Assembly: GCA_000827325.1 (NCBI GenBank)
Contig: KN832882.1
Coordinates: 818,689-882,688 of the forward strand
DNA from: Oidiodendron maius Zn
Lineage: Eukaryota; Ascomycota; Leotiomycetes; Myxotrichaceae
Reading direction: 5' to 3'
Length of the DNA stretch: 64,000 nt
Positions 32,935-44,422 of this stretch are shown in pieces. The stretch's first letter is position 1. Each line of letters begins with the position of its first letter. Below the pieces are notes generated by a model. It was not told where the DNA came from, did not search any database, and saw only the letters and a program-made list of their open reading frames with translations. Made by a program: the position numbers and the translations under genes.

Positions 32935-34016
32935 TCATACCCCGTTGGTAGTCGTCCACAACCCTTTCCGCTTCCGGAGGCCAATGACAAAGATCAAGAC
33001 AAGGATGACGAAAAAGCTCCAGTATAACAGGATGGGGTCTACGATATAGCCATAGTTCAGGGGTTCCGGCTTGTCGGGAATCACCCACTTAGCATCATAG
33101 GCCACCTGGTAGGAATAACGGAGAACGCTGAGCAAGGTGATAACGACCAAGAGGACGGCCGACTATTGATGTCTCAGTGTTAGCCACCAATAGAGAAGCT
33201 AAACGTGGGGCATGGGCATATCCGGAAAGCTTTGGAGATTACTTACATTTTTGAGAGCTGGGATCCGTCGGCACGCGTAAAACACATACACTGAGAAGCC
33301 AACAAGCAGCACACTAGCCACGAAGATAATGACATCAAAGGCAGTACTCAAGTCGTTGGCGGTTTTAATGCCCCGGTCGAAGGCGTCCGGGTCGAACGTG
33401 GTAATACTGTCGGCAGAGTTCAGGTAATTAAAAAGCTTGGTATACTCGGCGTTAATGAGGCCTAGCGACGCGACAGCAAGAGGGAAGAGAATAAAGCTGA
33501 CGATGAGGACGGCGTAGCGCAGGATGCTGTGTAGTGCTGTGCGACCCGCCTGTATGCAAAAGAGGAAACCGAGGCCGAGCTCGACGACGCAAGCCTGGGT
33601 GAGAAGGTCGGCGATGCACACGATGAAAACGGCGACGGAATAGAACCGGACGTTGATGTTCGAGAGTAGGTTGATCTCCTGTCCATCGGACGAGGATGTA
33701 TCGAATTCAAGCTCCAGGCCGTTCTGGAGATTGTCCTGGATGATTTCGGTAATGTCGCAGCCGACAAAGAGAAGTAGGGCACTACGGACGGGAATGTCAG
33801 TCGCTGCACACAATTGATATACCAAGTCTCGCGGATTCGAACGTACAGAGCGAGGATCGGACAGACTATCTTCCAGTACACGAAGGCCGCTCGCGCCGGA
33901 TCGTCCCTGCTGCGAACGAAACAAAGGCCGAGGGCCCAGATGACTAGGAGGGGTTTGATCAAGATGCCCCGCAGGGCCAAATCGACGATGCTGTCGATGG
34001 TCACAGTGTCTAGCAT
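32935..34016 (-). CDS. Polytopic (about 7-TM) membrane protein, unknown
   Basis: Exons on the minus strand are 34016-33847, 33781-33247 and 33162-32935 (310 aa). ATG at 34016 is used; the frame also opens at GTG 34043. There are about seven hydrophobic helices with short loops: one after I-D-S-I-V-D-L, one across the first junction (L-A-L-L-L-F-V-G), one at F-Y-S-V-A-V-F-I-V-C, one in the L-G-L-G-F-L-F region, one at A-V-L-I-V-S-F-I-L-F-P, one at D-V-I-I-F-V-A-S-V-L, and two in the last exon, which ends in a basic tail (R-K-R-K). Both introns have TAG acceptors. The layout resembles fungal 7-TM orphan membrane proteins; no ligand or function can be assigned. Confidence 0.78.
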
Positions 34017-35020
34017 CTTGGCGTTGACAGACGGAGGGCTCACAGTTCAATGGGAAAAGTGGTGCTTGTATTTCTTATGTACAGCCCGACAACTCATAGT
34101 GAGCCTCGTGCGGCTGAGACAGGGCAAAATCTGCCAGGCCATACGTACAGTATATCACACACGGGCTGAAAATTAAGGACGGTTGGAATGAAGCACACGC
34201 TGTGGCAGTGAGTCTTTTTTTTACCTACCCCTGTGTTATAATCTATTTTAGGAAATTTGGGGTCCAGTCTCGTGGCATCGTTAGCCGACGCGTATCCTGA
34301 CCGTTTTCAGGTGCAGGGCTCATCCCTTTTGGGGGCTGAATTGGGTAGTCGCTAGTGCATACAAATGGGAAAATCACTCAAATGTCCCTTTGCTTACATG
34401 TACCTATATTATATACCTAGCAAGATCTTTGGATAGAAACCCCTTTATAAAAGTACTAAGAGACAGCTCTCCTTACATTTATAGAACCTTGGCGCCTTAT
34501 ATTCACACCACAGCACATTAATTACCCCTTTTAGGCGAAGGCGGTTCCATATGAGCCACCTCTCTGCTCTAGTGGCTAGTCACTAAATTTACAGCCCGTC
34601 CTCACTAATTTTATACTGTCCCGTGCTCTTACTAATTGTCCTAGTATTGGGTACTATAAACTTATCTAAACCTAGGTCGTGAGCGTATATTTTATATATG
34701 GCTACCTATTAGTAGTAAAGGCATAAGTCGAGTTCTGTAACCCCTCCCAAACACTATAGACCCTTCCCACCTAGAAATTTGTGTTCGCATCGTCGCCTTC
34801 GCGCCTGATTTACCCAGATTTATATTAATCACTTAGAGTTGAAAAGAGCTTGATTTACTCCTCTTTTCTAGTGTATACTACAAACCGATGTAATGACCCT
34901 TCTGCCTGGACACTTTCTGATATAATCGGAAAGTCCCAAGTGTTATATTCCCTCCACATCTGATTAGTGCGCGGAGATGCTGGATCTCCTATTGGTTTAC
35001 TTAAAGATAATATATATTAG
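34017..35020. other. Intergenic, AT-rich
   Basis: About 1 kb, strongly AT-rich after 34200, with no open frame of note. Possibly a decayed repeat, but I see no terminal repeats or domain remnants to support that. Confidence 0.35.
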
Positions 35021-36086
35021 TTAAAACCATAGTAAGAGAAGGGGAACCACAGACGAGTAATTGTCAAAGACTCGCGCACTCGTGTTCCCTGCGTATACAA
35101 TCGCTACTGGACGTGCAAGATCTGCAATAATCTGCTGAATCGGGGCTTGTGCCAAAGCCGAGAGGACGATTGACTCGCTATCTACTTCGGCAAACCCTCC
35201 GGCGCCATGAGTGCCTACTACCTCGATGCCAGCTTCTAGGAGGAGCTCTTTAGTCTGGTCGATATAGTTTGGATCTTGGCTGAGAATACGAACTCCGTGG
35301 CTTCCTGAGTCTGCACAAGAACGGACGATATCCGCAATCGTTAGTGCCATAGCATGGTGAATCAAGGCGGCATCGATGATACTAGCTTCGAGCTTCCGTT
35401 GGTCGGGAGGCATCTCATTATTCTGGATCCTCCACCAATCCTTTGGTTTAATATTCAGGTCGCCCAGCCCGAAACACACGATCTTGGTTACCCTCTTCGC
35501 CGTCCCATCAGCTCGGAGAAGCAGCCGCCGCAATTGGGCTGTGAAAGCATCACAAGTCATGCTCGCATTCCATCGTTCGCGGCTACTTTCAAACACTGGC
35601 CAGGTAGTCCCTAATGGCCCCTCATAGTCGCGGACTGTTTGATTAACCCAATCCACGAGATACGTACAGTGGTACGTCTCAGGCGGGCCATCGGGGGTAC
35701 TTCGAACCAGACGCCAGAACTCTTGGAACTTGATAACGGGCTCCCTAAAAGCCAAATAACATGTTAGTAAATACAGGTCTGTACGGATACCAAATGCGCT
35801 TCCTAAGAGACTAGAGCAGGGTCTACCAAATAGGCTTCAGGACTCCAAACATCGGATTCTTGATAGAGATAATATTGCCATCGAGCCGACGGAGGGTAAA
35901 CTTTTCTGCAGTATACGCTTTTGTTAGTTGCTGCTCGATATCGACAAGGTCCTCCTTTCTCCAAAGCTTCGCGCCCGAGTAATACAGATCCGCTGCACGC
36001 TGGCTGCTAGTAGTCCAAGGCGAGCATTTATAATCGAGCCATGGTTCTTGGGTCGGGTCTCGCTTGTCTTCTCTTGACTCGGACAT
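35021..36086 (-). CDS. SRR1-like domain protein
   Basis: Protein with an SRR1-like domain, named after Arabidopsis SRR1 (light and clock signalling); fungal members are common and mostly uncharacterised. Exons are 36086-35827 and 35744-35021 (327 aa); the 82-bp intron joins inside a Trp codon. The SRR1 core is in exon 2: I-V-C-F-G-L-G-D, then H-H-A-M-A-L-T-I-A, then Q-D-P-N-Y at the start of a Rossmann-like segment, then D-S-E-S-I-V-L-S-A. Exon 1 is a hydrophilic N-terminal region. The protein is probably cytosolic. The flanking DNA on both sides is AT-rich, suggesting insertion in a gene-poor pocket. Confidence 0.85.
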
Positions 36087-36838
36087 ATCTAAAGGATATA
36101 ATTACTAGAAAAGACTAAAAGTAAGGGATGAGAAGTAAATAGGACAAGTGTCTAGTGTAATAGCTAAGTTGAAATATCTCAGCGAATTTTTCGATCGTGA
36201 GCACGCTTGCTTACAAAGGGATATTAAATTAAGCTAATATAGTAGTCCTTTTCTTCTAATGCTTAGTTACTCAACTACTTAACCTAAGTAAACTATCATA
36301 TAATTAGAATAAGCTGCTTAAGCATGTAGCTTCATTAGTAAGATTTCTTAGGGTATAAATATTAGTATATTATATTATTATGTCCAAAAATTTGACATGG
36401 GCACACAGAGATGGTTTTGTTAGGGAGGTATAGAAGGTTACATCCAAACCCCCGCACCAATGACCAGTAACAATGCGCCTCGCGTATCGAAGACGAGAAG
36501 GTTGCTTCACGATTTGTGTGGTTGCAGAGTGGACAAAAGGTCACATCCGATCACCCAGCATCTTATTCACGCACGGATGTATTACCGCAACACCGGCATC
36601 AGTTAGTTTCAATCATGCGTAGCATTTCAATGGCACATTGATGCAACATATGACCCACTCTTATCTTTATGACCTTGCTTGCAGAATGTAATGTGTAACC
36701 TACATAACCATTCATCACTCAACGAAATGACCTATATATATTTGACTCCCAGCGTTCTTTCTTTACTTAAACACATGGTCTACAACTGTGAATTTAAATA
36801 TCCAAAGTCACATCCTCGTCCACAACACATTGTCCAGG
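36087..36838 (+). promoter_or_regulatory. Divergent intergenic region with TATA-like element
   Basis: 752 bp, very AT-rich at its left half, between the SRR1-like and DUF1479 starts. A TATA-like TATATATAT at 36733-36741 lies about 100 bp before the DUF1479 ATG. No gene seen. Confidence 0.4.
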
Positions 36839-38367
36839 ATGGCCATGGAACCTGCACTTTCTGCATCTTTGATGGGGCACAAAGGGTCAATACAAACATC
36901 AACAGTCCCCAGCACTAACAGGGCAGAGGGTTCCTTTGGCAACGCTTTTGCATCTCTCTCAACCGGGGCCAAGGAACTTCCGCCACGTTTCCAGGTACTT
37001 AAGTCGGAGCTCATCAAAAACAACGAAGAATCAATCCTTGCATCCTGGCACCGATTACTCGAAGTCATGACCTCCTCTACCATTCCCCAAATCAAAGAAA
37101 TGGGGCGGGAATTGATTCCCGCTATAGACTTCGCCGCCATCAAGGACGGTCGGTTTCCTGAATCGACAAAGGCCGAGCTGAAGAGATCTGGTGCTATTAT
37201 TGTGCGTGGCGTTGTGACAGAAAAGCAGGCACTAGACTGGAAGGCGGATATTAGAAACTATATCCAAGCGAATCCCCAAACAAAAGGATTTCCAAAGGAT
37301 AATATTCAGATCTATGAGTTGTATTGGGCTAAAGCAGAGCTCGAAGCACGTTCGCATCCAAATATGTTAGCAGTCCAGAGAGCATTGAACGAAGTGTGGC
37401 ATACTTCAAAGGAGGATGATCCTGTTGATCTTGGCACTCCACTCACGTACTGTGACAGACTGAGAATCCGAACTGTGAGTTTTCCCTGTCTAATACCCAG
37501 GCAAAGAATTTAATGTTTGATTCCAGCCGGGGGATCGATCGTTCAACCTTGGTCCTCACCTGGACGGAGGATCACTGGAAAGATGGGAGGATCTGGAGTA
37601 TCGCAAGTGCTACTCTAAAATTTTGGCCGGCAAATGGGAAGAATATGACGCTTTTGACGTTAGCCCAAGACTTAAAGCCACGGTGGACATGTACAATGGT
37701 CCAGGGGGTTGCTCGGCCTTCAGAACCTACCAAGTAAGGTTTCGTCGTTGTACGGTTATCAAACATCTGACTGACTTTAAAGGGCTGGCTCTCACTCTCC
37801 AATTGTGGTCCCACGAATGGTACACTGAGAGTGATACCCAATATCACTATTTCTACAGCCTATATCATTCTTCGACCACTCGTACGACGCACCGCCACTG
37901 GATGGGAAATCGACAAAACGAGTTCCAATTTCCATGGCGCAGCTATGGGCGCTGGACAAGAGCTTGATATCGATGCTCATTCACATCTCGCTCCAGATGG
38001 GTTCGTGTCTATGCCATATGTGAGACCGGGAGATGCTGTATTTTGGCACTGTGACACTGCACACATGGTTGAGAGCGAACACCAAGGAACAGAGGATGCC
38101 AGCGTATTTTACATACCCTCTGTGCCACTGTGCGATGTTAATGCGAGGTACTTGAAAAAACAGAGAGATAATTTCCTGAGCGGTGTTCCACCTCCCGATT
38201 TCCCAGGTGGAATTGGTGAGTCCCAACACATTGGTAGAGGGACCATGGATAATTTGAGCGTAGAGGGGAAGCTTGCCATGGGGTGCATGAAGTTCGAGGT
38301 GGAGGAAAGGGAGTCAAAGGGACGGAACACTGCTGTGCAGAATGCAAATACTATACTAGGATTTTGA
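36839..38367 (+). CDS. DUF1479 protein (Fe(II)/2-oxoglutarate dioxygenase-like fold)
   Basis: Member of the DUF1479 family (YbiU-like), which has a cupin/2OG-dioxygenase-like fold. Exons are 36839-37474, 37527-37733 and 37783-38367 (475 aa). ATG at 36839 is used; a second in-frame ATG lies two codons on. Hallmarks: G-A-I-I-V-R-G-V-V (about 120), I-Y-E-L-Y-W-A-K, then after intron 1 G-P-H-L-D-G-G-S-L-E-R-W with the HxD metal-binding pair, and P-G-D-A-V-F-W-H-C-D-T-A-H near residue 390, which supplies the distal His. The second intron ends in an AAAG acceptor, fixed by G-W-L-S-L-S-N at the start of exon 3. No substrate is known for the family in fungi. It converges on the Ndt80-like gene with 138 bp between. 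Confidence 0.88.
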
Positions 38368-38505
38368 TACATTGGCGTTATCCTTTATTTATCTAACACG
38401 AGCGGATATTGTCTCGGTTCCTCCGTTATTCGACATAGTATCTCTTCTTTCTGTTCCGTTTCTGACTTTGTTCGACTGTATGGTGATGAAATCCATGTGG
38501 GCGCT

Positions 38506-39875
38506 TCAATGATTGAAAGGGATGAGCCAGATTTCATTGCCTAACAGAACATCACTTACGTATACTCCCTCTACAGGAGGTGTCCAATCGCCAATTGCTA
38601 AAGGAAAATATTCATAAGACCACGTGGGACCGTCAATAGGTGATGCATTCAATTCGGATGTAACATGTCGTGGTTGGTCTTTGGGTTGCACATATCTAGA
38701 GGAATCAGCAAATTTTGTACCCGGTTTTAATATATTCGACTTTTGTGCAAGGAACGAATCGGGGGCATGTGGCATAGACCCAATTGCCATGTTAGATGAG
38801 AGTTTTTCGATACCGAGTGACACTGGGAGCTGAGTCTCAACCGGATTAGTATCAAAATCAGATTCATCGATGAACAGCGTGATCGGCCCCAATGTAGGGG
38901 CTGTTGGAATGTTGACCGAGCCAGGAAGTTCATCTGTTGTCCGCTTGGGTTCCTGCATCTTAAGCTTCTTTGTCGCTACAGATGCCGATGCAGAGATTGC
39001 GGATCTCGTATTCTCATAACTCTTCGGCGACCTCCCCCTAACGACCACTGGTGGGCTATTGGCCTCGCATAGGAGGGCCTTAGACCCGTTTCTAAAGGTG
39101 CCCATAACCTTTATAGCTATGGAGTAATGTTGTTGTAACATTGATCGTCGATTATTTTTGGCCGTGGCAGTTCTAAATTGTAGCCTCTCCCAGCGAACTG
39201 GGAAAGGAAATGGATCGGCGTGTTGATTGGTATTACCTTCCATGTCCAACTTGATTGAAGTTGGACTCGTCTCATGAGCAGACGGAAATTTTGTCCCATG
39301 TTTTAGGGGTACAGATATAATCTTAATCGATTTCCCTCCAAAACTCTCGAAAGCAGAAATGCTTACAGAAAGGTTATGAACTGTTTCCCTATCCCCATCT
39401 GGCCCTAAGATTGAGCAAATATCCTGCGGCACGTAGATAGTGCCAGTGACTTTAAATAAGTTGCGCCGATAGCACGTAAGTGGAAGCACTTCTGAAGCTG
39501 AGAGTAACTGGTTATCGAAGGGCGATTCAGCCACAAAAAACATACCCGACAGCTGGGCCGAGATGCCAATAGCTCGCGGAACATCTGTTGAATTTAAGAT
39601 TCGATACTTTGAGCTAGGGCAGGCACGGAAGCTGAATAGATTGTCTTGGCCTTTGGAGTTGGGCGTTTTTGGTAGCAAATTCTCCGCGGATGAGAACTCT
39701 GGAATACTTTGTTCAACGAGAGATGGATCCAGAAACGAAAGTGGGTGGAGCTCCATATCGACATCGAATGAAGGATCGCTGTTTTCCGATCAACGCCCGA
39801 AGGGATGGCAAATATATCCTTTTCGTACCTGAAGTAAGAGAAAGAATTCATATTAAAATCGGTACTGAGGTCCAT
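38506..39875 (-). CDS. Ndt80/PhoG-like DNA-binding transcription factor
   Basis: Regulator with the p53-like beta-sandwich Ndt80 domain. Fungal relatives control meiosis, nutrient-stress and protease genes, and heterokaryon incompatibility. Exons are 39875-39829 and 39778-38506 (439 aa); the first exon encodes only about 16 residues and joins inside a Ser codon. If it is wrong, the protein starts at ATG 39756. Domain hallmarks: C-Y-R-R-N-L-F-K-V-T at about 130, then F-P-V-R-W-E-R-L-Q-F-R-T-A-T-A and L-Q-Q-H-Y, then P-P-V-V-V-R-G-R-S-P-K-S-Y. The C-terminal third is unstructured with Pro/Ser. The family link to incompatibility (VIB-1) is notable because a HET relic lies next to it. Confidence 0.88.
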
Positions 39876-40396
39876 TATCGCACAGCACTACTCAGAGTTC
39901 GAAGATCGGAGTGCAGCAAAGGGGTCAAGCTAGAACCTGTCAACTGCTTTCAATCAGACTGAGAACAGTCCCCGAACAAGGCATTCATTACGGAGCGTTT
40001 TGTCATTAAAAAATTTGAGGGACGACAGAGGCCTGATCATAAAGACAATAGATCAGAGATGGTCGGTGGTATTGTGCTAGGGATCAGACACCCAGAGGCG
40101 CTAGAAGTACCCGCTGAATGAGAATCTGACTAATAAGTTCCATACCAGCCTGGTGAGCCAGCATGAAGTCACACACTACCATATATTAGCCCATTATCCT
40201 GAAAATATATATTTCCAATTTACGAGTCTATCTGATTGTCAGTTTTTCTATGTAGGTTTCTTTCCATCGAAGTAGAATCTTTTACTACGTTACGTTTTCT
40301 TTCATTAATACAACTAGACTGACCCACCCAACCTGATTCGCATTTACAACCCAGGAGTCGTTGTACGATTTCCCAAGCTGAGAGTTGAGCTCTCCA
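39876..40396. other. Intergenic upstream of Ndt80-like gene
   Basis: 521 bp between the Ndt80-like start and the 3' end of the HET relic; no gene seen. Confidence 0.4.
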
Positions 40397-41608
40397 CTAC
40401 ACAAGACATATAGAGCATTGACTAATACAAGCCGATTTGCGATTATTTGGGCTTGAAATGTAGTACCCCACCCGCTCATAGGAATTCTCGTTAAGCCTTG
40501 TAACTTTCCTCAGCACTATTCCATATTCTTGCTCTTTTCTATCACGGATAACAAAGATGGGCAGGCGAAATAGTGACTCCTTGTGAAATCCACAATAATA
40601 TTCACAGTAGTTTGCTGGCAAGCTTAGGCAAAAATGGACGATCCGTCTGGGCTTGAAGATGTCGACATACGGAGCGTAATTTACTGCACGATTGAATCCA
40701 TTGTTTGGCAAGGTTTAAAGCCCGAGGTGAATCGGTCTTGCACGGCATGGTGCATTTGTATTTACTAGCTCCGTACACCCGCTGGACCACTAGCGCTTTC
40801 GCACTTGGCGTTGTGTTCGGGTCCAGTTGAAGAAATACCCTAGGTCCGGCCCCAAGTTCATGGATTCGGTGTATAGCTACTTCAAACCCCCCCGATCATT
40901 GTCGTTGTTTAATATTGCTCCGTACTGTATCTCATCCATCCGACTGTGAGCGAGTTTCGATGACAGATATAGTAAATTGCACAAGTGGCACTTTGAGTTG
41001 GATTCTCTCAATCCCGCAGCCCGATAATGGTTGTGTGTCTCAGCTGGACTTGTGAAAAGACGCGCGGTCCCGGTCAGCAACGCGGACTCACGAATTAAGT
41101 CGCTGCACCTTTCGCAAAGAGAGTCTGCTTGCGATCTGCATTCCGCTTCGCACACATGTCCCGGCCTCCTGTATCGCGGGGGCCGGAAGACGAAGAGCTT
41201 CGACCATGTAAAGTCAGGTGAAATGAATATCATGCCTGTGAGAAATACAGACCGTACTGTGGCCTGCACTAGGACTGCGATAAATGAGACAGACGCCTTG
41301 ATAAGCTGGATAAGAATACCGATTGAGAGGAGCACAATAGCCGAAAGGCAGAGAAGACATGTGAGCAATACTGCCTCGAAAGCGACAATTAGAGTAAGGA
41401 GAAGAAAGTACAGAATCAATGCTATGCCAAGATCGTAGAACACCAGATAAAGCGACGCGAGAGATAAACAGGTGGTGGCAATAATAAAAAGAGGCAATGA
41501 AATATGCTTAATCCAAAGCACTGTAAAAAGCCAAAGAGGGGCCAGTATAAAAATTCTCAGCAACAACGCTTTATTTATCCCTTTGCCAATGTCCATATAC
41601 TCTTGCAT
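40397..41608 (-). pseudogene. HET-domain (heterokaryon incompatibility) gene relic
   Basis: Remnant of a HET-type incompatibility gene. From ATG 41608 the frame gives about four N-terminal membrane helices, then a typical pre-HET region with C-E-R-C, R-E-S-A-L-L-T-G, E-T-H-N-H-Y and C-H-L-C. It stops at 40877. A second piece at about 40790-40602 holds the A-L-N-L-A-K-Q-W-I-Q-S-C segment and F-L-P-K, which usually lead into the HET domain. A third at about 40610-40397 resembles the C-terminal end of such proteins (F-V-I-R-D, Y-G-I-V-L-R-K-V, S-Y-E-R-V-G-Y-Y). The HET domain itself and most of the C-terminal half are missing between the second and third pieces, and the pieces lie in different frames. 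A large internal deletion plus stops makes it a likely pseudogene. Confidence 0.7.
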
Positions 41609-42268
41609 GCCATTATTTATGAGGATAATAAAGCGAGAGTGCGTGGAGAACAGACAGAATCTCTATTGCGGAAGAATGATTCGCTGTTGAACGATATTTA
41701 GACCAGTATTAGGTGAGGTGATTGGAGGATCGAGGTCGCATATGGCAATAACAAGGTAAATATTTATGGAACGATGTAAGTGTGCAGTCCGCGCTCGCAT
41801 TGTGCATTAAAGCATGGAGCAATCTTTGAGAAGTTCGTTGGGAAGGCTCGCAATTTAAATTGTCCTGTCAGGGAGGGGTTCAGCTGAAGCTTGTCTCAGC
41901 TAATGAAAATCCGGGAATGAAGCGCTTACCTCCTTGCATTAACATTTGTTTACCAGGTCGTCACAACTAATATTCGAATTCTTCAGATTACTCAGGTTAT
42001 GTGAATGAGTCCAGTACAATACCTAGATAGATAATTCCAAGATTAGCAGACTTCATGTGTTGCCCCTAATGTGCCTGTAGAATTTGAAATTAAAAGGTAA
42101 AAATACAAGCCTGTCTTAATTTGTCTTTAATTTTCGAAACTCGTTTCATTTAGAGACGTTAACTTCCGAGACGGGGCAAGAGGGGAAGGTGGCGCATAAT
42201 AGTTTCTATTGTGAGTCGCGATAGTCCATGTGAATTGACAGAGGAAATGCTCCTGGGCCGCCATCTTA
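41609..42268. other. Intergenic, no gene recognised
   Basis: 660 bp, AT-rich, between the HET relic start and the FAD monooxygenase stop. Confidence 0.4.
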
Positions 42269-43624
42269 TTACAATCGGAATGCCCCTAAAATTTCAACTT
42301 GATCGATGTCATAGACCAAATCTTTCTGCCCAATACCCCATCTATCTAACCTGCAATATTTGTACCCCTTTAGCCCTATCCACAGTATACATTCCATGAT
42401 CCGCAGACGCCATGGACTAGTCTTTTTTCTTCTGTCTGCATTGCTTGCCGCAGTCTTGTAAATTTTCTCGATTCGCGGTCGCCGTATTTCATCATATTTG
42501 GCGAAGATGTCCGAAGTTGAAGTATACGAAGACTCAAGTAGCCGAGAGAGCAAGAACACATCTTCCAATGCCATAGAAACGCCTTGGCCGGCGTGGGGTT
42601 GCATCGCATGGGCCGCATCGCCAAGTAAAAGGCAGTTTCCTTTGGACCAGCTTCCACCTAAGGGTAACCTAAAGACGGGATAGAATTTAACCACCTTGGT
42701 CTGGCTAACCACATCCCGAAGCAGATGCCCCCACAATCCTTGCACCCCATGCAAAACATCGAATAAATTATATTTGAATCTTTCAACTTCTTTCTTCCTA
42801 TGCTCCTCCCAGCCGTCTCTGGTATCTCCAGAAGCTGGGATGGGAACCTCGTAAGAAAAGAACCAAAAGAGACCGTCACCAGATGGCGTACATGGCATCA
42901 GCACAAAGAGACCGTCCGGAGTCAAGGTTGCATTCAAGCAGGACACCGACGAAGCAGAAGGAGATAATTCAGACGTGGGCAAGAGTGAGAAGATGCCAGA
43001 TACTCCTGAATATTCCGGTACGATATTTTGATCAACATGTAGTGTCCGCACACTGGAGTGGATTCCGTCACACCCCAAGAGAAGATCTGCAGTGTCTGTC
43101 GAGCCGTCAGAGAAAGTCACACTGACTCCTTGAGCGCTCTCCTCAACTGCTACCAGGCGTTTATCATAGTGAATCGTGATGCCTGCCTTCTCGGTCGCTT
43201 CAAGAAGAACGTCTAATAGGTCTGTTCTCTTGATTCGCATAAGCCCAAAGCCGGTCTTTCGCTCGCTCCAGCTTGCCAAGTCAATCTCACCCAGATCAGT
43301 GCCATTGCTCGAATGTACCGTCAACTTTGAGGAGACTGCGCCTCGGGCTGCCAGAGATTCATATACCCCTAGACGATGAAGCAGCCTCAATCCATTGGGT
43401 GGTATACCTATTGCCCCTCCGAGAGTTGTCGGCTCCGAGCGAATTTCGTAGACAACACATGAGATATGATTTCGTTGAGAGAGGCGAAGTGCGGCAGCCA
43501 GTCCAGCTGGACCAGCTCCAATGATTATCGCCTATGATGTGGATGATTAGACTTTCTTCAACCCTTTTCATCTCAATAAGATTGCTGCCTGCAGCGAGGC
43601 GCGTACCTTTTGAATCGCAGACAT
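42269..43624 (-). CDS. FAD-dependent monooxygenase (salicylate hydroxylase-like)
   Basis: Class A flavoprotein monooxygenase that inserts oxygen into aromatic or polyketide-type substrates using NAD(P)H. Exons are 43624-43607 (six codons) and 43531-42269 (426 aa), with a 75-bp intron (GTACGC..CATAG). The FAD dinucleotide loop G-A-G-P-A-G is at 11-16, directly after the splice junction; the D-G motif is in L-L-L-G-C-D-G-I-H-S (about 156-165); and the second FAD motif G-D-A-A-H-A-M-x-P near 310, followed by G-Q-G, is complete. A hydrophobic stretch near the C-terminus (M-E-C-I-L-W-I-G-L) could anchor it to a membrane, as in some secondary-metabolism members. No other biosynthetic gene is directly next to it, so its pathway is unknown. 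Confidence 0.9.
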
Positions 43625-44422
43625 GTTATAAATGACAGATTATAGATGACAGCGGTGCGGGGTATCGTGTTCAGGAGGTTAATGCCATCTACTCTTATAT
43701 CACTCCAAACAATACGTCAAATAGAAGTTTATCTGGTGGGTAACAGCTGTTAAAATACTTTTCGTGGCTTCTAAAGTGAGGTGAGATACTAGTCGGCTCG
43801 CTTTCGCCGGCCGCCTATTAATGACGTGAGGCAAGAACAACTACCTTTGTTGGATCGGGTTGAGTTTCATCCGCTTACTGGCTTCGGCGCTAGGCTGATA
43901 GGAAATTATATTGAGCGTCGCGGCAGGGGAAAAGAAGATACTGCAGCAGTCGCCGCACATATAGCTGTGATCGAATCTATTTTGTGCTCTTCAAGCACAA
44001 GGGGAGTGATTTAAGCGCACATTGAACTACTCGTAAAGGCGGCAGGGACTGCATTTTATCGCATACCGTACTTCACGTGAGTTCATGATTCCCCACATGC
44101 AATATACCCCGAGGTAATGCAACCCGCACACTCGAGTCAGGCAAAAGGCAGGCAGATCATATATTGGCATCCTTACATCTCTCAAAGTATACAGTAGAAC
44201 CCGAAACTGGCTTCTTCCCAAACACTCTTTCACTAAAAGTCAGCCCGCCTCGAGCCTACCCTTGTATAACGCTTTGCCAATTCAAGTAAGGCACCATACA
44301 AGGGTAATGTTCCAATGCCACATTGTCATTGCCGGGGCTGTAGCCTGTTACTTCTTTCGTACAGAATCTTTTGTTATAATAAGAGACATTCCACAGATCA
44401 ATTTTGTCTACTCTAGAAGAGT
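43625..44422. promoter_or_regulatory. Divergent intergenic region, FAD monooxygenase / ankyrin gene
   Basis: About 0.8 kb between divergent starts. No gene seen; short frames only. Confidence 0.4.

Noticed and set aside
33811-33846. tRNA-like GATTCGAAC stretch
   Set aside because: It lies inside a spliced intron of the 7-TM gene and the flanks do not form a cloverleaf.
34200-35000. AT-rich stretch as a RIP-mutated transposon
   Set aside because: Composition is suggestive, but no terminal repeats, target-site duplication or domain remnants could be seen by eye.
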